64,000 nt of DNA from Leifsonia sp. CL147 (GTDB lineage Bacteria; Actinomycetota; Actinomycetes; Actinomycetales; Microbacteriaceae): positions 1-64,000 of the forward strand of contig NZ_FOTM01000014.1 in assembly GCF_900114565.1 (NCBI RefSeq). The letters run 5' to 3'. Made by a program: the position numbers and the translations under genes. The notes under the pieces are model-generated. The model made no database searches, was not told where the DNA came from, and saw only the letters and a list, made by a program, of their open reading frames with translations. Of the stretch, positions 7,217 to 15,890 are shown one piece after another. Position 1 is the stretch's first letter, and each line of letters starts with the position of its first letter.

Positions 7217-7590
7217 GGCAAACGGAGGACCCCTGCGGCCGACGACGTTCTGTCATCCTCCGTTTCGCGTGCCGCACCGGCGTGTCGGACCGATGTCCTC
7301 CCTTTCCTACAATCTCCGCGGTCGGATGCACGCGGGAAACGGAGGAGATTGGTCGTGGCGGGGCGTCTGCGGCGGGAAAGGGAGGAGAATCACGGCCGGC
7401 GAGGGGCTGATGTCCTCCGGTTTCGACATGGGGCCGGCAACCTCTCCGACAGCGGGTGTTGCGGCCATGGTCGCCGATCGTCGGAGAGTCGGGCCGGAAT
7501 CTCCGACAAATGGCAGCGGAGCAGGAGATTGGACGCAGGATATGGCGAAACTCCTTCGATCGCCGGCGGATCTCCTGCGATTCGCGGCCA
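7217..7590. repeat. Degenerate array of AAACGGAGGA motifs at about 40-bp pitch
   Basis: The 420-bp space between dps and the amidohydrolase holds no convincing gene but repeats a motif close to AAACGGAGGA in both orientations. Plus copies lie at 7220-7229, 7337-7346 and 7377-7386; minus copies lie at 7256-7265, 7296-7305 and 7413-7423. Start-to-start steps are 36, 40, 41, 40 and 36. After 7440 the pattern decays to CTCTCCGAC, CGGAGAG and GGAGATT pieces. Opposed copies can pair into hairpins (7220 with 7256; 7296 with 7377). Flanks often carry ACATC or GCGGG. It could be a decayed REP-like element or a set of protein-binding sites. Confidence 0.6.
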
Positions 7591-7616
7591 GCCGCGCCGG
7601 CTACGCCGGGCGTACG

Positions 7617-9116
7617 TCAGCGCAGGGTGTCATGCGTGAAGCGGCCCGCAACGAGGGTTGCGGCGATCGGCATGGTGCGGAGCTCGTCCGTGCTGCAGCC
7701 GAACGGGTCGCGGTCGAGCACAGCGAGGTCGGCCGGCTGCCCCGGCCCGACCGTTGAGCGGACGGACGCCGCAAGGGCGACCTCCCGCGACACGCACAGC
7801 TCGGGATGCCACGGTTCACGTCCATCGCGCGACCGGCCCACCGCCGACGCGATCGCCGCCCACGGGTCGAGCGGCGCGACGGGCGCATCCGACCCGAACG
7901 CGAGGCGTGCTCCGGCCGCATGGAGTTCCGCCAGCGGGAACGCACGGTCGGTTCGCCCCTCCCAGAGCCGGTCGGCCACGTCCCGGTCGTCCATGGCGTG
8001 CTCCGGCTGCACGCTGGCGACCACGCCGAGCCGGGCGAATCGCGGGATGTCGGACGCATCGATCAGCTGCGCGTGCTCGATGCGGCCGCCGGCGCCGATC
8101 GCCTCGAAGGCATCGAGAGCACGCCGGTTGGCCTCGTCGCCGATGGCGTGGACCGCCGGTTCGAGCCCGTGCTCCACGGCGAATCGCATCCTCTCGACCA
8201 GTTCGCCCGGCGAGAGGTTGGCGACCCCCGTGCCGCCATCCGGATAGGGGCGCGAGCACAGAGCTGTGCGGGTGTTGAGGGAGCCGTCGGAGATGACCTT
8301 GTACGGGCCGACCGAGAGCAGTCCCCCGGTCTCCGCCACGAGGTCACCGGTGCGGAGGCCGAGGTGCGCCGCCCGGTCGAGGTGGTCGCCGTAGACGCCG
8401 AACTCGACGCGGAGGCCGTCGGCGCCAGCCGCGATGCGCCGCTTCCAGACGTCCAGGTTCCAGCCGTACTCGAGGTCCACGACCCCGACGACGCCCCGCG
8501 TCGCCGCCATCCGAGCCGCGTCCCTCGCCCAGCGATCGAGGGTCGCCTCGTCGGCGGCGGCGAGCAGGGTGGTGACCGCGAAGCTGGCGTCCTCGCGCAG
8601 CACGGCCTCGGTCGAGCCGGGAGCGAAGCGCTGCGCCGCGGCCGAGTTCAGCCAGGAGCAATGGAGGTCGCCGGCGATCAGCACGACGGGACGGCCGGCG
8701 GCAGCATCCAGAAGCTCCCGGGTCGGGACATCCGCCCACAGGGCGTCGTGGAAGCCGAAGCCCACGATCACATCCTCGTCGGGCGAGTCGGCTGCGCGGC
8801 GACGCACCAGTGCCGCTGCCTCGGCTGCAGAGGAGGCATGCGAGACGTCGAGGCGGCGCGCGGTCTGCGCCCACTGGGTGAAATGGACGTGCTGGTCCCA
8901 GAGCCCGGGCAGCAGCCAGCGGCCGTCGAGAGGGATGCGCTCCACGCCCGCGCCGGCGGGCGCCGTAGCCGCGGGGACGACTGCGGCGATCCGATCGCCG
9001 TCGATCACCACATCCACGAGTTCGGCACGATACGGGATCCGCCGGTCACCCGTCGCCGGGTCGCTCAGGCGTCCGAGACCCGCCAGGATCCGCGCCCCCG
9101 CGAGCACCAGCGTCAT
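7617..9116 (-). CDS. YtcJ-like amidohydrolase (amidohydrolase-3 family)
   Basis: Metal-dependent hydrolase of the amidohydrolase superfamily, 499 aa, normal for the YtcJ group. The metal-binding motif after the first strand is WDQHVHF (about 75). A central DLHCSWLNS matches the family's conserved HxxxxNS, further His occur in AVHAIGD and IEHAQLID, and the metal Asp lies in FGSDAPVAPLDPW. Substrates of this family are mostly unknown (cyclic amides, imides or carbamate-like compounds). Its ATG overlaps the stop of the PaiB-like gene as ATGA, so it is the last gene of the rpiB-nei-paiB operon. It faces the repeat array at its 3' end. Confidence 0.88.
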   Translation of the reverse strand: MTLVLAGARILAGLGRLSDPATGDRRIPYRAELVDVVIDGDRIAAVVPAATAPAGAGVERIPLDGRWLLPGLWDQHVHFTQWAQTARRLDVSHASSAAEAAALVRRRAADSPDEDVIVGFGFHDALWADVPTRELLDAAAGRPVVLIAGDLHCSWLNSAAAQRFAPGSTEAVLREDASFAVTTLLAAADEATLDRWARDAARMAATRGVVGVVDLEYGWNLDVWKRRIAAGADGLRVEFGVYGDHLDRAAHLGLRTGDLVAETGGLLSVGPYKVISDGSLNTRTALCSRPYPDGGTGVANLSPGELVERMRFAVEHGLEPAVHAIGDEANRRALDAFEAIGAGGRIEHAQLIDASDIPRFARLGVVASVQPEHAMDDRDVADRLWEGRTDRAFPLAELHAAGARLAFGSDAPVAPLDPWAAIASAVGRSRDGREPWHPELCVSREVALAASVRSTVGPGQPADLAVLDRDPFGCSTDELRTMPIAATLVAGRFTHDTLR

Positions 9117-9751
9117 CGCACGCTGCGCCTCCGGTCGTGGACGAGTCGCATCTCGCGGAGCAGCCCCGCGCTCGCATACGGCCCGTCGCCGGCGAGCTCG
9201 GACATGATCGAGTCGACGATGTGGTCCGGGCGGTTCTGGCTCATCTTCTGCTTGGCGACGACGCGTGTCGGCGTCAACCGGAGGCCGACCGTGCCGGAGA
9301 CGATGCGCTCGGCGTACTGCGCGTCCTGCAGCGTGCCGCGCATGCGGCGCGGCGAGGGCAGCTCGTCCTCGAAGTGGTCGACCAGCCGTGCCAGGACGTC
9401 CAGGTTCTCTTCATCGCTGAGCAGCTCGGGCACGCCCGAGAAGTGGGCGGTGACGAAATTCCACGTCGGAACCGCCGGGTTCTCGTCGTACCAGCCCGAG
9501 GAGATGTAGCCGTGCGGTCCCTGCACGATGACGAGCAGCTCGTGCTCGCCGAGCTCATGCAGCTGCTCGTCGGGGCGGCCGACGTGGCTCAGCAGTGCCA
9601 GCTCTTCACGCGTGTCGTCGAGGATGACGGGATAGTGGGAGGCGACCAGGCCGTTCGCGGTGCTGCTGACGAAGGTGGCCCAGGGATTCTCGCGGACGAG
9701 GCGTTTCAGCTCGCCGGGATCGGCCAGCGCGAAGCTCGGGTTCTGTCTCAT
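9113..9751 (-). CDS. PaiB-like FMN-binding protein
   Basis: Family of the Bacillus PaiB repressor, now seen as flavin-reductase-like split-barrel proteins. The 212-aa protein carries MRQNPSFALADPGELKRLV at the start, then WATFVSS and LVASHYPVIL, GPHGYISSGWY and PTWNFVTAHFSG, all typical of the family, and ends with a helical tail. It may bind FMN or haem and act as a regulator or a stress enzyme; no DNA-binding domain is visible. The start at 9751 has AGGAGAGACC directly upstream. It begins 8 bp after the nei stop and overlaps the next gene by 4 bp. Confidence 0.85.
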   Translation of the reverse strand: MRQNPSFALADPGELKRLVRENPWATFVSSTANGLVASHYPVILDDTREELALLSHVGRPDEQLHELGEHELLVIVQGPHGYISSGWYDENPAVPTWNFVTAHFSGVPELLSDEENLDVLARLVDHFEDELPSPRRMRGTLQDAQYAERIVSGTVGLRLTPTRVVAKQKMSQNRPDHIVDSIMSELAGDGPYASAGLLREMRLVHDRRRSVR

Positions 9752-9759
9752 GGTCTCTC

Positions 9760-10782
9760 CTAGGCCTGATCCACCGGGCACCAGTACAGCTTGCGTGCGC
9801 CCAGCTCTTCCATCACGATGTTCGTGCCGCACACCCGGCACGGCAGACCCTCGCGCTTGTACACCCAGTGCCGGTCGTCGCGGCTGGCCATCGCGCGGCG
9901 GTAGGAGTCGTCGTCGAGGTCGTCCATCGTCATCATCTGCCCGGTCTGGACGCCGATGCGCAGCAGGTGCACCCAGTCGCGCCAGAGCGCACGGACCGTT
10001 TCCTCCGGCACCTTCCTGCCCGGGGTGTGCGGGTTCTGCCGGGCGCGGAACAGGAGTTCCGCACGGTACACGTTGCCGATCCCGCTCACCACGCTCTGGT
10101 CCATGAGCAGCAGAGCGATGGAGGTCGGCTTGCGTCGCACGATCGAGACGAAACGCTCTTCGGCCTGCGGACTGTCGTCGACCTGAGGATCGGGTCCCAG
10201 CTTGGCGATCACCGCATCCACCTCGGCCGGATCGAGCACCTCGCAGGCGGTCGGCCCGCGGAGGTCGGCGACGGCGGTGTCGGTCAGCAGCCGGACACGC
10301 ACCTGCCCGATCGGCTCGGGCGGGAAGGTCGTGATCTCGGGCTCCACCTTCTCGGACTCGGCCATGCGGAGCCGGGTCCGGCGCGGGGCTCCGATCGAGT
10401 GGAGGGAGTTCTCACCCGCGCTGTCGAGGATCGGCGCCTCGAGAGTGGTCGTGCCGCCCAGGTCGGTGCCGCCCAGGTCTGTGCCGCGCTGGTTGGTCTG
10501 CCCCATCCGTCCGTTCGCGCTGGCGATGGTCGGATCGATGCTGATGTCGCCCGCGAAGTCCCATGCCCCGTACAGCCCGAGGTGGACACGCAGCCAGAGC
10601 CCGTTGTCGAACTCCAGGAACATCTGCTTGCCGACCGCGCGCGCGTCGGTCAAGACGTGCCCGTCGATGCGGTCGGCGCCCGCAGCGAACCGGCCCTGCG
10701 GCGACGACACCGACACCCGATGGCCGACGAAGTTGACGGCGAACTGCTTGGCGATGCGGTGGACGGAGTGACCCTCGGGCAT
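9760..10782 (-). CDS. Fpg/Nei-family DNA glycosylase with an internal insertion
   Basis: Base-excision repair enzyme that removes oxidised bases and nicks the abasic site. After Met removal Pro2 is the nucleophile and Glu3 the acid (MPEGHSVHRIA); Lys52 in VGKQMF is the conserved hairpin Lys. The helix-two-turn-helix is at DQSVVSGIGNVYRAELL. At 340 aa it is longer than the usual 270 or so, because of a roughly 75-residue low-complexity insertion (about 79-155) with a TDLGG duplication. The C-terminal zinc finger reads CRVC then YWCPVD, so the usual fourth Cys is missing. The start overlaps the rpiB stop as TGATG. Nei2-like glycosylases of Actinobacteria are the closest match I know. Confidence 0.88.
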   Translation of the reverse strand: MPEGHSVHRIAKQFAVNFVGHRVSVSSPQGRFAAGADRIDGHVLTDARAVGKQMFLEFDNGLWLRVHLGLYGAWDFAGDISIDPTIASANGRMGQTNQRGTDLGGTDLGGTTTLEAPILDSAGENSLHSIGAPRRTRLRMAESEKVEPEITTFPPEPIGQVRVRLLTDTAVADLRGPTACEVLDPAEVDAVIAKLGPDPQVDDSPQAEERFVSIVRRKPTSIALLLMDQSVVSGIGNVYRAELLFRARQNPHTPGRKVPEETVRALWRDWVHLLRIGVQTGQMMTMDDLDDDSYRRAMASRDDRHWVYKREGLPCRVCGTNIVMEELGARKLYWCPVDQA

Positions 10783-11270
10783 CAGCGATCCAGGTGCTTG
10801 CCCGCGATGTCGCCGGTGGCCTCGTACTCCGCCAGCTGGGCGATGCGGCGCACGTGTCTCTCCTCGAACGAGAAGGGCTCGGCGATGAAGGCGTCGATGA
10901 AGCCCGTCGCCTCTTCCACCGTGTGCTGCCGGGCGCCGATCGCGATCACGTTCGCGTCGTTGTGCTGGCGGGCGAGCAGCGCCGTCGACTCGCTCCAGAC
11001 GAGGGCGGCGCGCGCGCCCCGCACCTTGTTCGCAGCGATCTGCTCGCCGTTGCCGGAGCCGCCGAAGACGATGCCCAGGGCCTCCACACCCGCCTGCTGG
11101 TCGCGGACGACGGCAGCTGCCGCATTGATGCAGAAGGAGGGGTAGTCGTCGATCGGGTCGTACTCGACCGGTCCGTGGTCGATCACCTCGTGGCCGGCCG
11201 CCGTCAGATGCTCCTGCAGGTAGGTGCTGAAGTCGAGTCCGGCGTGATCGGTGGCGATGTGGATGCGCAT
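10782..11270 (-). CDS. rpiB: Ribose-5-phosphate isomerase B
   Basis: Interconverts ribose 5-phosphate and ribulose 5-phosphate in the pentose phosphate pathway. The protein begins MRIHIATDHAGLDFS and has the active-site loop GGSGNGEQIAANKVRG. The Glu in GNGEQ replaces the Cys of the Escherichia coli enzyme, as known for the mycobacterial type. It ends with a helical region normal for the dimer. A GTG at 11276 would add two residues; the ATG at 11270 matches the family start. First gene of the operon with nei, the PaiB-like gene and the amidohydrolase; divergent from pepN. Confidence 0.93.
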   Translation of the reverse strand: MRIHIATDHAGLDFSTYLQEHLTAAGHEVIDHGPVEYDPIDDYPSFCINAAAAVVRDQQAGVEALGIVFGGSGNGEQIAANKVRGARAALVWSESTALLARQHNDANVIAIGARQHTVEEATGFIDAFIAEPFSFEERHVRRIAQLAEYEATGDIAGKHLDR

Positions 11271-11384
11271 ATCCACAGTCTAGAGATGGCCACCGACGGC
11301 GTCGGCGCCGGTGGCTAAGGTGGATCGGGTGGACACGATCCACACCATCCACTCGGAAGCCTTCCCACCCTCAAGGAGCAAGCG

Positions 11385-13958
11385 TTGCCCGGAGAAAACC
11401 TCACACGCACCGAAGCACAGGAGCGCGCGTCGCTCGTCCGCACCCGGAGCTACGACGTCAGCCTCGACCTGACGACCGGGCCCGAGACCTTCCGCAGCAC
11501 CACGACGGTGCGGTTCTCGGCCGCGGAGGGCGCGTCGACCTTCATCGACGCGATCACCCGGACGGTCCACTCCGTCACCCTCAACGGCGCGGAGCTCGAC
11601 CCGGTCGCCGTGAGCGACGGGGTGCGCATCCAGCTCGACGGCCTCAAGGACGAGAACGAGCTCACGGTCGTCGCCGACGCGATCTACACGAACACCGGCG
11701 AGGGCCTCCACCGGTTCGTCGACCCGGTCGACGGCGAGGTGTACCTCTACAGCCAGTTCGAGGTCCCGGACTCCCGGCGGATGTTCGCGGTGTTCGAGCA
11801 GCCGGATCTGAAGGCGGAGTTCACCTTCACCGTCACCGCTCCCGCGCACTGGGCGGTCGTGAGCAACTCCCCCACGCCCGAGCCGCAGGACGCCGGCGAG
11901 GGCAAGAAGGTCTGGTCGTTCGCACCGACGCCCGTGATCTCCTCGTACATCACCGCACTCATCGCGGGTCCGTACCAGTCGGTCCACAGCCGGCTGACGA
12001 GCAGCGACGGCCGCGTCATCCCCCTCGGCGTCTACACCCGGAAGAGCCTGTCGGAGTTCCTCGACGCCGACTACATCTTCGACAAGACGCGCGAGGGGTT
12101 CGCCTTCTACGAGGAGCGCTTCGACTACCCGTACCCCTTCGCGAAGTACGACCAGCTCTTCGTACCCGAGTTCAACGCGGGCGCGATGGAGAACGCCGGT
12201 GCCGTGACCTTCACCGAGACCTACGTCTTCCGCTCCAAAGTGACCGACGCCATCAAGGAGCGCCGGGTCGTCACCATCCTCCACGAGCTGGCCCACATGT
12301 GGTTCGGCGACCTCGTGACCATGAAGTGGTGGAACGACCTCTGGCTGAACGAGTCGTTCGCCGAGTACGCCTCGACCCTCGCCACCGCGGAGGCCACCGA
12401 GTGGACCGAGGCGTGGACGACGTTCGCCGCCATGGAGAAGAGCTGGGCGTACCGGCAGGACCAGCTTCCGTCGACGCACCCGATCGTCGCCACGATCAAC
12501 GATCTGGAGGACGTGCAGGTCAACTTCGACGGCATCACCTACGCCAAGGGCGCATCGGTGCTCAAGCAGCTCGTCGCCTGGGTCGGCCAGGAGGACTTCC
12601 TCGCCGGGGTCGCGCAGTACTTCAAGAAGCACGCGCACGGCAACACCGAGCTCAAAGACCTCCTGGTCGAGCTCGAGGCGACCAGCGGCCGCGACCTGAG
12701 CGACTGGTCGACGAAGTGGCTGGAGACCGCCGGCGTCAACACCCTGCGTCCGGAGATCGAAGTGGATGCGGACGGCGTCATCACCTCCTTCGCTGTGCTG
12801 CAGTCGGCAGCAGCCGACTACCCGACGATCCGTCCGCACCGGCTCGCGATCGGGCTCTACAACCTGACGACGGACGGCGACGGCAAGCAGAGCCTCGTCC
12901 GCGACGAGCGCCTGGAACTGGATGTGGACGGCAAGCGCACCGAGGTCCCCGGCCTCGCGGGCACACGCCGCCCGGACCTCGTGCTCATCAACGACGACGA
13001 CCTCGCCTACGCGAAGATCCGTCTCGACGAAGCCTCTCTGACGGTGGCGATCGAGCACCTGTCCGACATCGAGAGCCCGCTCGCCCGCTCCCTGGTGTGG
13101 GGCGCGGCCTGGGATGCGACCCGCGACGCGGAGACGAGCGCGAGCGACTACGTCCGCCTGGTCCTCGGCAACATCGCGTCCGAGACCGAGTCGACGACCA
13201 TCCGCACCACGCTGAACCAGCTCGTCCTCGCGGCGACGGCGTATGTGGCGCCGGAGAGGCAGACCGAGACGGCTCAGGATGCGGCCGACGCGCTCTGGGA
13301 GCTGGCCCGCGCTGCCGAGGCGGGCAGCGATGCGCAGTTCCAGTTCGTGAAGTTCTTCGCCGCTCTCGCCTCCACCGATGAGCAGCTCGCGACGATCGCC
13401 GCACTGCGCGACGGCTCGATCACCCTCGACGGGCTGACCATCGACACGGACCTCTCGTGGGAGCTGCTCATCGCGCTCGTCGCGGGTGGCGCGGCCGGCA
13501 CCGCCGAGATCGACGCGGCCCTGGAGGCGGACAACACCGCGAACGGCGGCCAGTTCGCGGCTCAAGCGCGGGCGAGCATCCCGACGCTCGAGGGCAAGCA
13601 GGCCGCGTGGGACTCGGTGTTCGGTTCGGACAGCCTGCCGAACACGATCGTCCGCTACACCGGCATCGGTTTCCAGCGCGCGAAGGACAAGAACGTGCTC
13701 GCGGCCTTCATCGAGCCGTACTTCACGACTCTGCAGGACGTCTGGGCCTCCCGCAGCTACAAGATCGCGGAGTATCTCGTCGGAGGCATGTACCCGGCGC
13801 CGCTCGCGAACGACGAGCTGCGGGACGCCACGCGCGCCTGGCTCGACGCCAACCCGGAGCCGGCCGCCCTGCGTCGCATGGTGGTCGAGAACCTCGCCGG
13901 CGTGGAGCGGGCGCTCGCCGCGCAGCAGCGGGACGCGCAGCTGGTCGGCGTCCAGTAG
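11385..13958 (+). CDS. pepN: Aminopeptidase N (M1 zinc metallopeptidase)
   Basis: Cytosolic exopeptidase that removes N-terminal residues from peptides. The GAMEN exopeptidase motif (FNAGAMENAGAVTF) precedes the zinc site HELAHMWFGDLV and the third ligand in WLNESFAEY. An ERAP1-like C-terminal helical domain follows, for a total of 857 aa, the size usual in Actinobacteria. The start is TTG with AAGGAG 6 nt upstream; the following MPGENLTRTEAQERA is the usual N-terminus of the actinobacterial form. It is divergent from rpiB and followed by a strong hairpin at 13997-14054. Confidence 0.97.
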   Translation: MPGENLTRTEAQERASLVRTRSYDVSLDLTTGPETFRSTTTVRFSAAEGASTFIDAITRTVHSVTLNGAELDPVAVSDGVRIQLDGLKDENELTVVADAIYTNTGEGLHRFVDPVDGEVYLYSQFEVPDSRRMFAVFEQPDLKAEFTFTVTAPAHWAVVSNSPTPEPQDAGEGKKVWSFAPTPVISSYITALIAGPYQSVHSRLTSSDGRVIPLGVYTRKSLSEFLDADYIFDKTREGFAFYEERFDYPYPFAKYDQLFVPEFNAGAMENAGAVTFTETYVFRSKVTDAIKERRVVTILHELAHMWFGDLVTMKWWNDLWLNESFAEYASTLATAEATEWTEAWTTFAAMEKSWAYRQDQLPSTHPIVATINDLEDVQVNFDGITYAKGASVLKQLVAWVGQEDFLAGVAQYFKKHAHGNTELKDLLVELEATSGRDLSDWSTKWLETAGVNTLRPEIEVDADGVITSFAVLQSAAADYPTIRPHRLAIGLYNLTTDGDGKQSLVRDERLELDVDGKRTEVPGLAGTRRPDLVLINDDDLAYAKIRLDEASLTVAIEHLSDIESPLARSLVWGAAWDATRDAETSASDYVRLVLGNIASETESTTIRTTLNQLVLAATAYVAPERQTETAQDAADALWELARAAEAGSDAQFQFVKFFAALASTDEQLATIAALRDGSITLDGLTIDTDLSWELLIALVAGGAAGTAEIDAALEADNTANGGQFAAQARASIPTLEGKQAAWDSVFGSDSLPNTIVRYTGIGFQRAKDKNVLAAFIEPYFTTLQDVWASRSYKIAEYLVGGMYPAPLANDELRDATRAWLDANPEPAALRRMVVENLAGVERALAAQQRDAQLVGVQ

Positions 13959-13996
13959 CGACGCGTCCTGACGACGGGTCAAGTTGACCTCAAACC

Positions 13997-14054
13997 GACC
14001 GCATCCCCGGATGGGAGACCCGGCACCTCCCGGGCGCCGACCGGGGATGCGGTC
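13997..14054 (+). terminator. Long hairpin after pepN
   Basis: Arms GACCGCATCCCCGG (13997-14010) and CCGGGGATGCGGTC (14041-14054) are perfect complements. The 30-nt loop contains a smaller GGGAG/CTCCC pairing, so a branched structure is possible. It lies between pepN and the ABC transporter operon. Confidence 0.7.
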
Positions 14055-14108
14055 CGTCGTACTGCGGGACGATGTCGCCCGGGGCCTGCGGGCCCTAGTC
14101 TCGGAACC

Positions 14109-15020
14109 ATGATCCAACTCGATCACCTCACCAAGCGCTTCGGCTCGAAGACCGCCGTCGACGACATCTCCGTCACCATCCAGCCCGGCAAGGTCACCGG
14201 CTTCCTCGGCCCCAACGGCGCCGGGAAGTCCACGACCATGCGCCTGATCATGGGACTCGATCACCCCACCCGCGGGACCGCGCTCATCAACGGCAGGCAC
14301 TACGCCGACTTCCGCTCCCCCCTCACCGAGGTGGGCGCTCTGCTCGAGGCGAAGGCCGTCCACACCGGCCGGACCGCCTACTCCCATCTCTTGGCCATGG
14401 CCGCCACCCATGGCATCCCGAAGCGACGCGTGCACGAGGTCATCGGCATGACGGGCCTCGACTCGGTGGCCGGTAAGCGCGTCGGCAGCTTCTCCCTCGG
14501 GATGGGCCAGCGCCTCGGAATCGCGGCGGCCATGCTGGGCGACCCGGCGACGCTCATCCTCGACGAGCCGGTCAACGGCCTCGACCCCGAAGGGGTGCTC
14601 TGGGTCCGCCAGTTCGCGCGGCACCTCGCCGGACAGGGCCGAACGGTCTTCCTCTCGTCGCACCTGATGAGCGAGATGGCGCAGACCGCCGACCACATCG
14701 TCGTCCTCGGCCGCGGTCGCGTGCTCGCGGACGCGCCGGTCGAGACCATCCTCGCCGGCGCCGCCCGCCGGGCCGTGCGTGTGCGCACCCCGCAAGCGGA
14801 GGAGCTGGCGCGGGCGGTGTCCAGCCCGGATGTCGCCGTGACCGGTGTCGAGGCGCAGCTCCTCGAGATCACCGGCCTCACCGCCGCGCAGATCGGTGAG
14901 ACCGCGGCGCGTGAGGGGATCGTGCTGCACGAGCTGACCCCGCTCAGCGCATCGCTCGAAGAGGCCTATCTCGAGCTCACCCAGGACGACGTCGAATACC
15001 GCACGGAGATCAGCCGATGA
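14109..15020 (+). CDS. ABC transporter ATP-binding protein
   Basis: The 303-aa ATPase starts MIQLDHLTKRFGSKTAVDD and carries Walker A GPNGAGKST (about 37), the signature FSLGMGQRLGIA, Walker B TLILDEPVNGLDPEG and the switch His in FLSSHLMSEM. It resembles the drug/antibiotic-type exporters of the CcmA/NatA group, with an extra C-terminal domain. It overlaps the permease gene by 4 bp (ATGA), and the two are followed by a kinase and regulator. That layout suggests an exporter controlled by, or feeding, the two-component system. Substrate unknown. Confidence 0.93.
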   Translation: MIQLDHLTKRFGSKTAVDDISVTIQPGKVTGFLGPNGAGKSTTMRLIMGLDHPTRGTALINGRHYADFRSPLTEVGALLEAKAVHTGRTAYSHLLAMAATHGIPKRRVHEVIGMTGLDSVAGKRVGSFSLGMGQRLGIAAAMLGDPATLILDEPVNGLDPEGVLWVRQFARHLAGQGRTVFLSSHLMSEMAQTADHIVVLGRGRVLADAPVETILAGAARRAVRVRTPQAEELARAVSSPDVAVTGVEAQLLEITGLTAAQIGETAAREGIVLHELTPLSASLEEAYLELTQDDVEYRTEISR

Positions 15021-15883
15021 GCACCACGACATCCACCCCGCCTGCGGCCACGCACTCGCACGAGGCGAACGCGCGGCTCACGTTCCCGCGCGTCGTCCGC
15101 TCGGAATGGATCAAGCTGCGGACGCTCCGCTCGACCTTGTGGACGCTGGTCAGCGCCGTCGTCCTCGTCGTCGGCATCGGCTTGCTCGTCGCCGCCGTCA
15201 TCCCGAGCCACGACGACCTTCTCAAACGGGCCCAGGGGCCGGACAGCGCACGCGCTCTGGCAGCGGCAGCACACTTCGCGACGACCGCGGCGACCGCGGG
15301 CCTCACGTTCGCGTCCCTCGTCATCGCGGTGCTCGGCGCCCTCGTCATGACCGGGGAGTTCTCCACCGGGATGATCCGCTCCTCCTTCGCGGCCGTGCCA
15401 CGGAGGTTCCCGCTGTTCGCCGCGAAGACGCTCGTGCTCTTCGTCGTCGCGTTCGTCGTCGGGCTCATCAGCTCCGCCGCCTCCTGGGCGGTCGTGGTGC
15501 CGATCCTCACCTCCAAGGGATACACCGGCGACCTGTTCAGCTCGGACACCCTCTGGGCCATCGTCGGCGCCGCCACCTACCTCGGGCTGGTGGCCGTCTT
15601 CGCGCTCGGCGTCGGCGCGATCCTGAAGTCGACGGCCGGCGGGATCGCTGGGGCGCTCGGCGTCCTGCTGGTGCTTCCCATCATCGCGGGACTCATCTCC
15701 AGCTTGACCAACACGCAGTGGGTCGCCGACGCCGGGCGTTACCTGCTCTCCAACGCCGGAGGCGGGATGGCCGGCCTCGCGAACGGCGGCCTCGAGGTGT
15801 GGGCGAACATCGTCACGGTCCTCGTCTGGGCTGCGGTGTCGTTCGTGGCCGGTGCGATCCTCCTCCAGAACAGGGACGCCTGA
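15017..15883 (+). CDS. ABC transporter permease (ABC-2 type)
   Basis: Integral membrane partner of the upstream ATPase. A polar N-terminus (to about 30) precedes about six hydrophobic segments, including TLVSAVVLVVGIGLLVAAV, TFASLVIAVLGALVM, AIVGAATYLGLVAVFALG and the last at LVWAAVSFVAGAILL. The pattern GEFSTGMIRSSFAAVPRR after the second span is typical of ABC-2 permeases. Length 288 aa. Coupled to the ATPase by ATGA and followed 7 bp later by the kinase start. Confidence 0.92.
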   Translation: MSTTTSTPPAATHSHEANARLTFPRVVRSEWIKLRTLRSTLWTLVSAVVLVVGIGLLVAAVIPSHDDLLKRAQGPDSARALAAAAHFATTAATAGLTFASLVIAVLGALVMTGEFSTGMIRSSFAAVPRRFPLFAAKTLVLFVVAFVVGLISSAASWAVVVPILTSKGYTGDLFSSDTLWAIVGAATYLGLVAVFALGVGAILKSTAGGIAGALGVLLVLPIIAGLISSLTNTQWVADAGRYLLSNAGGGMAGLANGGLEVWANIVTVLVWAAVSFVAGAILLQNRDA

Positions 15884-15890
15884 TCCGCGC

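Noticed and set aside
11280-15032. A 1250-codon minus-strand open frame opposite pepN and the ABC genes
   Set aside because: It is antisense to genes with clear motifs; long stop-free antisense frames are normal in high-GC DNA. The same applies to frames at 4316-6445 (+), 55960-59076 (+), 39241-41127 (-) and 59382-61079 (+).
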